Shown here piece by piece: positions 26,695 to 35,622 of a DNA stretch of 64,000 nt. Where the stretch lies: the NCBI RefSeq assembly GCF_029210485.1, contig NZ_JARGET010000011.1, positions 248,001 to 312,000 of the forward strand, read 5' to 3'. A model generated the notes under the pieces. That model ran no database searches, was not told the origin of the DNA, and saw only the letters and a list, made by a program, of their open reading frames with translations. Numbering within the stretch: the stretch's first letter is position 1; every line of letters starts with the position of its first letter. The stretch comes from Hoeflea sp. YIM 152468. GTDB taxonomy: Bacteria > Pseudomonadota > Alphaproteobacteria > Rhizobiales > Rhizobiaceae. The translations under genes were made by a program, and so were the position numbers.

Positions 26695-27747
26695 TCAGCG
26701 TTTGAAGAAGGCCCGCACCCTCTTCATGGTCGGGGTGTAGATCTTGAGCTGGTTGCGACCGGATTTCTTTGCTTCGTAAAGCGCCATGTCGGCTTTCTTG
26801 TACAGCTCCTCGGCGCTGGAAGTGTCGATTGCCATGCACAGCCCGAAGCTCATGGTGATGCCGCCGCAATCGACACCGTCGTGCTGGTTCTTCAACGGGG
26901 TCGATTGAATGGCCAGGCGGATACGCTCGGCGATGTCCGCGGCGGCTTGCAGATTGGTGCGGTCGAGAATGATGGCAAACTCTTCGCCGCCGGTTCGGGC
27001 AAGGAAGACGTCTGCGCCAAGGACGTTTTGCATCATCGCGGCCGCCACACTCAACACGCGGTCGCCAACCTGATGGCCATAGGTGTCGTTGAAGCTCTTG
27101 AAATGGTCGATATCGGTGACCAGCAGCGCATGGTGGCCGGGGCTGGTCTCATCGGCGTAAATTGCCGCCAGCCGCTGGTCAAAGGCGCGGCGGTTGGACA
27201 GCCGGGTGACCGGATCGGTGGAGGCCAGACGCTTGTACTCTTCCAGCTCGGCCCTGAGCGCCGCCATCTCGCGGGCGTGCGCGTTCATCTGATCGACGAA
27301 GGCCTGACTTTTTGTCTGGGTCTCGCCGGTTGCCGATGACAGGGTCCGGGCAAGGCCGTTGAGGGCATCGGGACCGGGCGTGCGTGCGCCGGACATCTGC
27401 GACGAGGTCTCCCCGAGCAGGGTCGAATAGCGCTCAAGCATGGATTGATCCTGCTTGAACAGATGGATCATGCCCCTGATTTCATCCGAAACCCGGTCGC
27501 GGGCCCGTTCGACAGTGCGCGCGCCATGATGATGCGGCAGGAACTTCTTGCCAACATCATCGAGCTGCGACTGGGTCGGACGCCGGCCCAGCGCGGAATA
27601 ATCCCGGATCAGTGCCGCGTTCGAGGTGTTGAGGAACTGGTAGACGAGCTCGTAGTTGCGTGGCAGCGAGGAAATTCCCTGCTCTCGCATGATCATTGTC
27701 ACCGTTGTGGCGGGATCGATGCCTTCGGGATTGTGCGTGTGGACCAC
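26695..27747 (-). CDS. Diguanylate cyclase (GGDEF domain)
   Basis: This 350-residue protein has an N-terminal helical region (1-165) without recognised sensor domain or membrane segment, then a GGDEF domain with D-P-V-T-R-L-S-N-R-R, the D-I-D-H-F-K-S-F-N-D-T-Y-G-H substrate loop and active-site GGEEF at 253-257. It should make cyclic di-GMP. The inhibitory RxxD motif upstream of the active site is absent (L-G-A-D instead), so product inhibition at that site is unlikely. It is monocistronic and convergent with the preceding gene. Confidence 0.9.
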   Translation of the reverse strand: MVHTHNPEGIDPATTVTMIMREQGISSLPRNYELVYQFLNTSNAALIRDYSALGRRPTQSQLDDVGKKFLPHHHGARTVERARDRVSDEIRGMIHLFKQDQSMLERYSTLLGETSSQMSGARTPGPDALNGLARTLSSATGETQTKSQAFVDQMNAHAREMAALRAELEEYKRLASTDPVTRLSNRRAFDQRLAAIYADETSPGHHALLVTDIDHFKSFNDTYGHQVGDRVLSVAAAMMQNVLGADVFLARTGGEEFAIILDRTNLQAAADIAERIRLAIQSTPLKNQHDGVDCGGITMSFGLCMAIDTSSAEELYKKADMALYEAKKSGRNQLKIYTPTMKRVRAFFKR

Positions 27748-28010
27748 GAAACCAGTTACCTAAAACAGTGTTAAGGATGTCCATCCACTTTTAACCAAAT
27801 AAATATTTAGATTTCTCTAATTGTTGCTGCATTGGGTCCAAACCCTCAAGCGGCGATGGGCCCGGCATGCCCGAATGGGCTGGGCAATCGCGCGCGCGTC
27901 CGCGCTGCAGGACGCGCTGCCGACACGCCGAATAAATCCTGGCCTGATGCAACTCCCGGGCGGCCCAAACGTTTCTGAGCCAGCTTGCACACACGGCCCG
28001 GGGCGATTTG

Positions 28011-29819
28011 ATGATTGAGAATTTTTACGCTGAGTTCATGAGAGACACGGCTTCGGGTCTTTCGGCCCTGATCCTCGGCCTGGTGTTTTTGGGGTTCCTG
28101 TTCGAGAAATTGCCGCCTGCGGCGGTCGCCACTGCCGGGGCGGCGGCGTTCCTGCTGCTCGGCTATGTCTCGACCGAGGAAGTGCTGGCGGTGTTTTCCA
28201 ACCCGGCGCCGATCACCATTGCGGCGATGTTCATCCTGTCGTCCGCACTGGTCAGCACCGGCGTGCTCGATGCGGCCTCGTCCTATTTTGTGCGATTGTC
28301 ACAACGGCGCGGACCGGTTGCGCTCATTCTGCTGCTGCTGGGGGCGGCGCTGGCGTCCGGCTTGATGAACAACACCCCGCTGGTCATCGTGCTGATCCCG
28401 ATCATCTCGAAAATGGCCGCCGCGCTCAACATCGCCTCGAGCAAGGTACTGATCCCGCTGTCCTACATGGCGATTCTGGGCGGCACGCTGACGCTGATCG
28501 GCACCTCGACCAACCTGCTGATCGATGGCGTGGCGCAGCGCGAGGGGCTTGAGCCGATGCGGATGCTCGAAATCCTGCCCTTCGGCCTGGTGGCGCTGGT
28601 GGTGGGCGGGCTCACCTTGCTCGTGCTGGGGCCGCGGCTGTTGCCCTCGCACATCGTGCCGGGCGAGGCGATCGATGACAGTGCCACGGAGTTCATGTCG
28701 GAGGTGCAGATCATCGCCCCTCATGCTGATGCGGGCGAGGGCAGTTCCACCGGCAGGCCGTTGTCGGATTTCAGCGCGCTGGCAAAGACCCGTGTGCTGG
28801 GGATCCTGCGCGGCAGCGAGCGGCTCAAGCCCGAGTCCGGTCTGGAGCTTCACACCAATGATCTGGTGATCTTTCAGGCCAACCAGTCCGAGCTTCTGAC
28901 GCTGCGCGATCACCCCAACTACAAGCTCGGCTACTTCAAGACCCTGCTGGCGGCAGCGGATCAGTCAAAGACCGAAAAGATCGAGGCGGTTTATGCCGGC
29001 GACGCGGGCTCGAGCGGCCGCAGGCTCAGCGATCTGGGCTGGTTCAAGGCCGGGGTGCGGGTGCTGGGCATTTCGCGGCGCAAGCACAATCCCGGTCCCG
29101 AACTGGCGGAGGTGCGGCTCAGGCCCGGCGACCGCATCCTGCTGGAAGGCAGCCCCGCAGATCTGGCCGGGATCCTGCAATCGGAAAGCTTTGTCGCAGC
29201 CTCCGAGCCCAAACTCAGGCCCTACAAGCGGCACCGGGCCGGGCTGGCGATCCTGACCATGGTGGCGGTGATCGGGCTGTCGATCCTTAACGTGGCGCCG
29301 ATCGTCACCCTGTCGCTGCTGGGCGTCGGCATGATCCTGCTCAGCCGCTGTGTCGAGGCGGAAGATGCGTGGAAATCCATCGACGGTTCGATCCTGGTCC
29401 TGATCTTCGCCATGCTCGCCATCGGCCGCGGGCTCGACAACACCGGCGTGGTGCAGAGCCTGGTCGATGCGGTAACGCCGTTTCTCAAGACCGTGTCGCC
29501 GCTGGTGGTGCTGTTTGCCATCTATGCGCTGACCTCGGTGCTGACCGAGCTGATCTCCAACAATGCGGTGGCCGTGATCCTGACGCCGATGGCGATCGGT
29601 CTGGCGGCCTCGCTCGGCATCGACCCGAAGCCGCTGATCTACGCCATCATGCTCGGCGCGTCGGCAAGCTTTGCCACCCCGATCGGCTACCAGACCAACA
29701 CCCTGGTCTATGCCGCCGGCAATTACCGCTTTGTCGATTTCCTCAAAGTCGGGCTGGTGATGAACCTGGTCGTCGGCATTGCCAGCTGCCTGGCGATCTG
29801 GGCATTGACGGACCTGTGA
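28011..29819 (+). CDS. SLC13/DASS-type permease with two TrkA-C (RCK_C) domains
   Basis: This 602-residue membrane protein has hydrophobic segments at both ends and a cytosolic middle (about 215-400) containing two RCK_C-like repeats: G-R-P-L-S-D-F-S-A-L and R-R-L-S-D-L-G-W-F, each ending near L-x-x-x-D. The transport motif N-N-T-P-L-V and its inverted repeat S-N-N-A-V-A match divalent anion/sodium symporters and the SAC1-like sulfate/organic anion carriers. The substrate is unknown. ATG at 28011 is chosen over TTG at 28008. Confidence 0.85.
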   Translation: MIENFYAEFMRDTASGLSALILGLVFLGFLFEKLPPAAVATAGAAAFLLLGYVSTEEVLAVFSNPAPITIAAMFILSSALVSTGVLDAASSYFVRLSQRRGPVALILLLLGAALASGLMNNTPLVIVLIPIISKMAAALNIASSKVLIPLSYMAILGGTLTLIGTSTNLLIDGVAQREGLEPMRMLEILPFGLVALVVGGLTLLVLGPRLLPSHIVPGEAIDDSATEFMSEVQIIAPHADAGEGSSTGRPLSDFSALAKTRVLGILRGSERLKPESGLELHTNDLVIFQANQSELLTLRDHPNYKLGYFKTLLAAADQSKTEKIEAVYAGDAGSSGRRLSDLGWFKAGVRVLGISRRKHNPGPELAEVRLRPGDRILLEGSPADLAGILQSESFVAASEPKLRPYKRHRAGLAILTMVAVIGLSILNVAPIVTLSLLGVGMILLSRCVEAEDAWKSIDGSILVLIFAMLAIGRGLDNTGVVQSLVDAVTPFLKTVSPLVVLFAIYALTSVLTELISNNAVAVILTPMAIGLAASLGIDPKPLIYAIMLGASASFATPIGYQTNTLVYAAGNYRFVDFLKVGLVMNLVVGIASCLAIWALTDL

Positions 29820-29958
29820 TCGGCGCGGCGGACGGCAACGGCAGCAGGCATGAGGCAGCCGCGGGCCCGCACCGAGCCGGGGTTCGGGCGGCCGGGGGTA
29901 TTTGATTAACCATTCGGGGCCATAGTCTGGCGACGCACAACCAGAGTTCGTTGTCGAC

Positions 29959-30579
29959 ATGTCGATGTTCAAATACTACGCGGCCAAGGCAACGGCGCAG
30001 GACCATGCGCCTGCCAGGGCGGTGCACACCAATTTCCTCAGAACCGGGCGGATTGCCCGTGCCGAGGAAGGGGGCCGAGACGAACGGCGCTTCCTCAGCC
30101 ATGAGGAGGTGGCGAAGCGCACCGGCCTGCGGCTTGAAAACGCCGGCGCCAAAACCCATCAGCGGCTGAACCGGTTCCACAGCGACATCCGCTTTCCCAG
30201 GCTGATCTTTCACAAGACGCTGGCCCAGGCGCCGCACCTTGGCTATGTCCATGTGACGGCGTCGAGCACCGATTTTGCCGAGCACAAGGACATCGGCTGG
30301 AAATTCTACATCGCCAATTTTTCCGCCGACATCACCACCGACGCCGCCGCTGAAGGCCAGTTCTTTCATCACATCCATCCCGGCTACGCGCGGATGTATT
30401 TTGCCGTGGCGATGAAGAACCAGGACATTGGCGGCACCCGGCAGCAGGTGATCAACCGCGACTTCCGCGACAACGGCCTTCTGTTTCGCACCGCCGACCC
30501 GAAGACGGCGCTGAAGAACGTGCTGATGCTGGGCGCAAAAACCGCCGAACTGCGCAAGATTGTTGAAGCGATCGGGTAG
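29959..30579 (+). CDS. Conserved protein of unknown function
   Basis: This 206-residue soluble protein has no signal peptide or membrane helix. It is rich in aromatic and His residues in the middle (R-L-I-F-H-K-T-L, W-K-F-Y-I-A-N-F, F-F-H-H-I-H-P-G-Y-A) and has a C-terminal helix A-A-L-K-N-V-L-M-L-G-A-K. It resembles hypothetical proteins found in Rhizobiales but no function can be assigned. The H-H-x-H-P cluster could bind metal. It follows the SLC13 gene by 139 bases. Confidence 0.6.
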   Translation: MSMFKYYAAKATAQDHAPARAVHTNFLRTGRIARAEEGGRDERRFLSHEEVAKRTGLRLENAGAKTHQRLNRFHSDIRFPRLIFHKTLAQAPHLGYVHVTASSTDFAEHKDIGWKFYIANFSADITTDAAAEGQFFHHIHPGYARMYFAVAMKNQDIGGTRQQVINRDFRDNGLLFRTADPKTALKNVLMLGAKTAELRKIVEAIG

Positions 30580-30682
30580 GGGGCTCTGGTCTGAGGTTAA
30601 GGTCGATTTGATCCAGAAAACAGCCGGTCGCTGGCGGTTGTTTGGCAGAGCTGTCTTCTACGTGCCGATCTCTCGTTTCGTC

Positions 30683-30706
30683 ATCCTCGGGCCCCGACCC
30701 GAGGAT
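30683..30706. repeat. REP-like palindromic element
   Basis: ATCCTCGGG-CCCCGA-CCCGAGGAT folds into a nine-base-pair stem with a six-base loop and is flanked by T-C and C-C-A. Elements with nearly this sequence (tcatcctcggg...cccgaggatcca) are scattered between genes in many alphaproteobacterial genomes; identification is from memory of that pattern. Only one copy is seen in the window. Confidence 0.5.
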
Positions 30707-30774
30707 CCATCCCGTTATCTCTGCACCCCCCGTGGCCGGGCCGGGCGCTCCCCGTTTGCAACACGCGGACCAGA

Positions 30775-30807
30775 GCGGGACGGGGGCGGGACGGGGGCGG
30801 GGGCGAG
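30775..30807 (+). other. G-rich tract with quadruplex potential
   Basis: Two copies of GGGACGGGGGC are followed by another G5 run, giving at least five runs of three or more G separated by one or two bases. It lies on the sense strand about 75 bases before the DUF1194 start, inside its leader. Folding is predicted from the pattern only. Confidence 0.45.
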
Positions 30808-30879
30808 CAGGATGATTTACAGATTGTGAATTTGTGGCACACTGCTGCGCTTGACAAGCCTGCCAAACAGGAGAGATCC

Positions 30880-31605
30880 GTGTGGCACTTCGGCGTTATT
30901 GGCGGACTCGGTCTGCTGTTGCAGACGGCCACCGCCGGCCATGGCGAGACGGTGGATATCCTGCTGTGTCTCGCCGCTGATGTGTCTGAAAGCGTCACGC
31001 CGAGCGAATATGATCTGCAAAAGCGGGGCCACGCTTCCGCCCTGGAGGCTCCGGAAGTGGTCAGTCTTGTTATGGCCGGACCACATGGCAAGATTGCCGT
31101 GCTCTATATCGAGTGGGCCGACCAGGACCAGCAATTTACCGGGATGGACTGGCAGGTCGTGGACGGAGTGTCATCGGCGCGCGATGTTGCCGCCAGGATC
31201 AGAAACTCGCCCTCGCCGCCGTGGATCGGCCGCAGTGTCAGAAACACCTCGATCAGCGAAGTGGTGCAGTTCTGCCTGCGCCGGTTCCGGACCGCCCCGG
31301 CAACGGCGCGGCGGATGGTCATCGACATCTCGTCGGACGGCACCAACAATGTCGGCAGACACATTGCCGAGGTGCGGGATCTGGCTCTCAGCCAGGGGGT
31401 CGTGATCAACGCGCTGGCGATCGAGGACTCGCGTGCGCCGTTTCCCGACGGCACGCACACCCGGCCTATCGGTGGCCTCGTGGACTACTTCCGGACCAAC
31501 GTCGTGGGCGGACCCGGTTCGTTCGTCCATGTTGCCAAGGGCTATGCCTCGTTCGGCGAGATGATCCGCAAGAAATTCATTCTCGAACTGGCAAGGCTGC
31601 CGTAG
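30880..31605 (+). CDS. DUF1194 (von Willebrand A-like) exported protein
   Basis: This protein of about 241 residues has an N-terminal signal peptide and a VWA-like fold: the metal-site loop D-V-S-E-S-V (variant of DxSxS), I-D-I-S-S-D-G-T-N-N in the second loop, and a C-terminal F-G-E-M-I-R-K-K-F. It matches DUF1194 proteins, common in Rhizobiales and without known function. The GTG at 30880 with an AGGAGAG ribosome site is preferred over a GTG at 30826; it gives a clean signal sequence W-H-F-G-V-I-G-G-L-G-L-L. Confidence 0.78.
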   Translation: MWHFGVIGGLGLLLQTATAGHGETVDILLCLAADVSESVTPSEYDLQKRGHASALEAPEVVSLVMAGPHGKIAVLYIEWADQDQQFTGMDWQVVDGVSSARDVAARIRNSPSPPWIGRSVRNTSISEVVQFCLRRFRTAPATARRMVIDISSDGTNNVGRHIAEVRDLALSQGVVINALAIEDSRAPFPDGTHTRPIGGLVDYFRTNVVGGPGSFVHVAKGYASFGEMIRKKFILELARLP

Positions 31606-31676
31606 CCTGGCCCGGTCCGCACCCGGCTGGGCGCGGCGTGCGGTCAACCGGTTTTGGTCCTGGCGGCTTCGGCGTT

Positions 31677-32285
31677 TCACCGCCGCAGGAAAACCACGCC
31701 AAGATTGTTGGCGGGCATTTCGGTGACGGAGGACAGGACCAGCCCAGATTGCGCGGCAAGGCTTTCCACATCGTCGAGCAGGCGGATGCCCCAGGCGGGG
31801 TTGCGGGCGCGCAGACTGGCATCAAACTCGACATTGCTTGGGACCAGCGGCTGGCCCTGCCGCCGGTAGGGGCCATACAGGACGAGCACGCCGCCACCGG
31901 GCAGCAATCGGCCTGCGCCCTCGATCAGGCCTTGGGTCGCAGACCAGGGGCTGATGTGGACCATGTTGATGGCAATCATCGCGTCGGCGCGCTCAACCGG
32001 CCAGGCCCGGTTCGCGGCATCAATCTCGAGCGGCGGCAGCACATTGGGCCTGGCTTCGGTCTTCGCCCATTGCTCAATCGAGACGCGGGCTTCCGGCGAG
32101 GGATCGGAGGGTTGCCAGACCAGGTTCGGGAACAGGCCGGCGAAATGAATGACGTGCTCGCCGGAGCCGCTGGCAATCTCCAGCACGGTTCCGCTTTGCG
32201 GCAGGACATCGCGCAGCAAATCCGCTATCGGGCCGCGGTTGCGCAGCGCCGCAGGGCTGGAAAGTCTTTGGTCCTGAGCTGACAT
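31677..32285 (-). CDS. DUF938 class I SAM-dependent methyltransferase
   Basis: This 202-residue protein has the SAM-binding motif L-E-I-A-S-G-S-G-E-H-V-I-H-F and the DUF938 landmarks R-N-R-G-P-I, W-Q-P-S-D-P, N-M-V-H-I-S-P-W and Y-G-P-Y-R-R. The methyl acceptor is unknown. It stands alone on the minus strand, convergent with the DUF1194 gene and upstream of nothing obvious. Confidence 0.85.
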   Translation of the reverse strand: MSAQDQRLSSPAALRNRGPIADLLRDVLPQSGTVLEIASGSGEHVIHFAGLFPNLVWQPSDPSPEARVSIEQWAKTEARPNVLPPLEIDAANRAWPVERADAMIAINMVHISPWSATQGLIEGAGRLLPGGGVLVLYGPYRRQGQPLVPSNVEFDASLRARNPAWGIRLLDDVESLAAQSGLVLSSVTEMPANNLGVVFLRR

Positions 32286-32408
32286 TGTTGATCCTTAAGG
32301 ACAGTGCGGATATCGGATGCCTGTCGATGCGATGTGGTCACGAAGCACGGATTTACACCGTGCGACAAGTTTTTGCATCCGCCACGGCAGGCCCACTCAC
32401 TGGTCTCG

Positions 32409-34016
32409 TCAGGGGTCGGGCATCTCGAACATCGTCATCATGAGCTCCACGAGTTCGGTTTCATGTATCCACTTGGGCAGCAGTGCCTGCATCAGTTCCG
32501 GCGTCAGGTCGGGATTGCTTTCGCGCCATTTGCGCCCCGCCTCCAGCGCCTCCTGCTTGCGCCCCGCCATCCACAGGGCACTGAACAGCATACGGTAGGC
32601 CCAGACCACACCGGGCCCGGCGCGCATTCCCTGCTGGATCAGCTCGACGGCCTCGTCATAGCGCTTGAGACTCCGGAACGTCGCCGCTCGTCCAAACAGC
32701 ACATTGAAATGGAAGGGGTCGAGCGGGCTAAGGGCTTCCGCGCGGTCGAAATAGACCAGAGCCTCGTGCGGCAAGCCCTGGTAATTGGCGTTCCAGCCCT
32801 TGCGCAGCCAGCCCCAGGCATTGTTGGGATCGAGCCGCAGCGCCCTGTCGGCAAACTGGTCTGCCTGGATGAAATCATCACCAGCCAGCGCGCTGGCCGC
32901 CGACAAAGCGACGAGCGATGCGGGGTCGTCGCCCGCCAGCGGGGCCGCGAGAGCCACCAGATCGAGTGCTGTCCTGCGATCGGTCACCGCATCCTTGCCC
33001 CACAAGTAACTGCACTGGTGGGCGTGGCACCACGCCTTGTAGGCGAGTGCCGGTACATGGTCGGGCGCATGGTCAAGGGCTTTGGCGAGAAGGGCAATGG
33101 CCTTGAGGTTGTCTTCCCGGCGGTGCGCCCAGAAATGCGGCAGGGCAGTCAGCACCAGCTCATAGGCGGTGCGGTCCGCGGTTGGCCGCAGACTGGCGCG
33201 GGCGATCTCGGCGGCGCGGAGATTGGGCGCGATCTGACCTGCGACTTGGGCTGCGATCCGGTCCTGAAGCTCAAACAGGTCATCGATCCGATCGTCGAAG
33301 CGCTCGGCCCAGAGCGTGCGTCCGTCACTGGCCGAGACCAGTTCCACAGAAATGCGGATCCGATCGCCGGAGCGGCGCACGGTTCCTTCGACCAGGTAGT
33401 CGGCGCCCAGCCGTTCGGCGATGGTTTGAATATCAAGTGGCTGATCGCGCAAGGCAAAGGCCGACTGGCGGGCAATCACATGAAAATCATGCACCCGCGA
33501 CAGAGCGCCGGTAATTTCGGAGACCACTCCATCGGCAAACATATCGGCGTCAGTGGCGCCAAGTTCGTCAAAGGCGAGAACGGCCAGCCGGGGCCGATTG
33601 CGCTTGAAGTGCGGTGGCGGCGCGCCGAGTTCGGGGCTGGTATCAGCCCCGGCACGCATCGTCCGCAACCAGTCTTCAAAACCTTCCGAGGCGAGGTCGA
33701 AGCCATCGAGAAAAACCCCGTTACCCTCGAGATCGGAGGCAAACTCCCCGGCTTGGAGCCAGACATATTGCCGGTCGGCCAACAGCGCCCCGCCCGGCAG
33801 ATCGCGGCGCATCACCGACAATTCCTGGCGCAGCGACGCCCGTGCTTGTTCGAGTGACCGGTCCGACCATAACAGATCGGCCAGCCGGCTGCGCTCGGCC
33901 CGAAAGCCAGGTTGCCGCACGAGGAAGGCCAGCATCGCCTGACCGCGCCGCGACAAGGTTTTCGGCGCACCCGGACCGTCGAGACGAAATGGTCCTTTGA
34001 AATGCAATGTCAGCAC
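32409..34016 (-). CDS. SARP-type regulator with TolB-like and TPR domains
   Basis: This protein of about 535 residues begins with an OmpR/SARP winged helix (M-L-T-L-H-F-K-G-P-F-R-L, then S-R-R-G-Q-A-M-L-A-F-L and S-L-R-Q-E-L-S-V-M-R-R). A TolB-N-like domain of the adenylate-cyclase type follows (L-A-V-L-A-F-D to V-E-G-T-V-R-R-S-G-D-R-I-R), then a run of TPR helices to the C-terminus (A-L-R-L-D-P-N-N-A-W-G-W). Such regulators in rhizobia often sense host or nutrient cues, but targets here are unknown. GTG start with GGAG six bases before. Divergent from a DUF1127 gene. Confidence 0.8.
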   Translation of the reverse strand: MLTLHFKGPFRLDGPGAPKTLSRRGQAMLAFLVRQPGFRAERSRLADLLWSDRSLEQARASLRQELSVMRRDLPGGALLADRQYVWLQAGEFASDLEGNGVFLDGFDLASEGFEDWLRTMRAGADTSPELGAPPPHFKRNRPRLAVLAFDELGATDADMFADGVVSEITGALSRVHDFHVIARQSAFALRDQPLDIQTIAERLGADYLVEGTVRRSGDRIRISVELVSASDGRTLWAERFDDRIDDLFELQDRIAAQVAGQIAPNLRAAEIARASLRPTADRTAYELVLTALPHFWAHRREDNLKAIALLAKALDHAPDHVPALAYKAWCHAHQCSYLWGKDAVTDRRTALDLVALAAPLAGDDPASLVALSAASALAGDDFIQADQFADRALRLDPNNAWGWLRKGWNANYQGLPHEALVYFDRAEALSPLDPFHFNVLFGRAATFRSLKRYDEAVELIQQGMRAGPGVVWAYRMLFSALWMAGRKQEALEAGRKWRESNPDLTPELMQALLPKWIHETELVELMMTMFEMPDP

Positions 34017-34200
34017 AGATACTCCAGTAAACGGATGAGGAATTCGACGCGCAACCGCGGTTTTTGCGATGTCAGAGTAACATTTTTACGATGTTTTTGC
34101 GATGACGCAGGCGCTTTTGCGGCGAAGCTTGCGAGGATTTTGCATGGGGGATGCAATGTGGGCCATCAACCCGCTTGATTGCAACCGCAGGAGAAGATCC

Positions 34201-34422
34201 ATGGCCTTTGTCAGCACCACCAGCACCTTCAGCACCAGCCCTGTCGCTTTACCGCTGCGCACCATCACTTCACTGCCCGTCCGCCTGCTTAACTTGTTGA
34301 TCGCGTGGGAGGCCCGCTGGTGCCAGGCCAGGCGTATGGACCAACTCAGTGATGATGCACGCCGCGATATGGGTTTGCCGTGCCTCATCAAGCAGCCACG
34401 CCTGCCCGATTACGGATGGTGA
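34201..34422 (+). CDS. DUF1127 small protein
   Basis: This 73-residue protein ends in the DUF1127 signature: W-E-A-R-W-C-Q-A-R-R-M-D-Q-L-S-D-D-A-R-R-D-M-G-L. Small arginine-rich DUF1127 proteins in alphaproteobacteria take part in RNA turnover and in phosphate/carbon metabolism. The ATG at 34201 has an AGGAGAA ribosome site; the frame is open further upstream without one. It is divergent from the SARP-like regulator. Confidence 0.85.
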   Translation: MAFVSTTSTFSTSPVALPLRTITSLPVRLLNLLIAWEARWCQARRMDQLSDDARRDMGLPCLIKQPRLPDYGW

Positions 34423-34723
34423 ACGCTGCGCGGGCACCCCACGCGCGTGCCGGTCAATTGCATGAGTTGCAAACACACGCCCCCGCAGCCATCGAAGGTC
34501 CGGCGCAGATCTGCCTGATCTGCGCCGGACTGCATGGCGGCACTGCCGTCTAAAACGCATCGCCGACAGACACGGCACCATACTGCACCGTTCTGGCCGC
34601 GCTGCCTTGGCTGCACTGTTCTTTCCGGCTGCGGCCGGCCGAAGGTGCCGGTCAGGCGCCCGCTGCTCTCAGTGCCAGGGCCGACCGAGCTCCGATCTCA
34701 TCACGTCCGCTGGTGGACCGCTC
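34423..34723. other. 301-base gap without a recognisable gene
   Basis: Overlapping short frames on both strands show no family-like sequence. The only repeat is a loose Cys/Arg-rich GC stretch (for example GATCTGCCTGATCTGC near 34505). Confidence 0.45.
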
Positions 34724-35503
34724 TCAGCCGGTTCGGCCATAAAACGTCATGCGGGCGGCTTCGGAGAGCGAGACGTCCGGCTCGGTGTTGTAGGCCAGCA
34801 CGGCAAGCATGCGGGTGCGGTCCCCCTCATTGGGTGCGACCCGGTGCATCGAATTGCGGCCGCGGAAGAACACAAGCGTGCCCGCTTCGGCACTTAACTG
34901 CTCGACTTCGGTGCGGCCATCGAGAATGTCGGCGACGGCGTCGAAATTCATTTCGCCCGCATCGGCATCGCGCACGGCATTGACATATTCGAACTGACCG
35001 CCGCGTTCGGGAGGCTGCACCATCAGCGTTATCGCGAAGGACGAGTTGTCAAAATGCCAGCCGAGCTCCTGGCCTTTGCCGGCAAAGTGAAGGTTTATCG
35101 ATGACAAGGGATCGGCGTAGGCATAAAGCGCCGTCTCGCCAAGGACGTCGCAGAGAAAGGCGCGAAATTCCGGCGCGTTGTAGAGCGTTCTGAGCGCGGA
35201 TTCCTGCGGCATCAGATCATCGGTAATGCAGCCTTTTGACGACACGACAAGCCGGTTGCGCGGGTGATCTGCGGGATAGGCCGGATCTTGCGGGCTGAGA
35301 TAGACCGTGTGTTTGGCGGTGCTGGCAAAAACCTTGTCTTCATTCTCGCGCCCCTCGGCCTGAATTGCCTCGATTGCCGGTCGGGTGACGAAGTGCGGCA
35401 TCACCAGAATGCCGTGGTCTTCGTAGGTCTTGCGGCAGGTGGCGCGAAAATCAGCACTTTCAATGGGATAGGTGGTCAAGTCTACAATCTGATTCAAGTC
35501 CAT
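34724..35503 (-). CDS. Fe(II)/2-oxoglutarate oxygenase of the BesD/HalD-related family
   Basis: This 259-residue oxygenase has iron ligands H150-F-D152 and H220, with R231 (or R229) for 2-oxoglutarate. The surrounding G-W-H-F-D-N-S-S-F-A-I-T-L and H-R-V-A-P-N-E-G-D-R-T-R-M match the HalD/BesD free amino acid halogenases and their hydroxylating relatives. Halogenases replace the aspartate of H-x-D by glycine or alanine to make room for chloride; here D152 is intact, so hydroxylation is expected. The substrate is probably a free amino acid, an inference. It is divergent from LysR and dadA genes. Confidence 0.78.
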   Translation of the reverse strand: MDLNQIVDLTTYPIESADFRATCRKTYEDHGILVMPHFVTRPAIEAIQAEGRENEDKVFASTAKHTVYLSPQDPAYPADHPRNRLVVSSKGCITDDLMPQESALRTLYNAPEFRAFLCDVLGETALYAYADPLSSINLHFAGKGQELGWHFDNSSFAITLMVQPPERGGQFEYVNAVRDADAGEMNFDAVADILDGRTEVEQLSAEAGTLVFFRGRNSMHRVAPNEGDRTRMLAVLAYNTEPDVSLSEAARMTFYGRTG

Positions 35504-35622
35504 GATCTGTCCTCGTTAACAGGTTTGAGTGATGGCCTGATCAGCAGTACACCGCCTGGAAGAATTGAAAAAATTGTATAATTGATGCTTTTGAAAAAGA
35601 AAAACTTTCCTTACAAGAAGCC

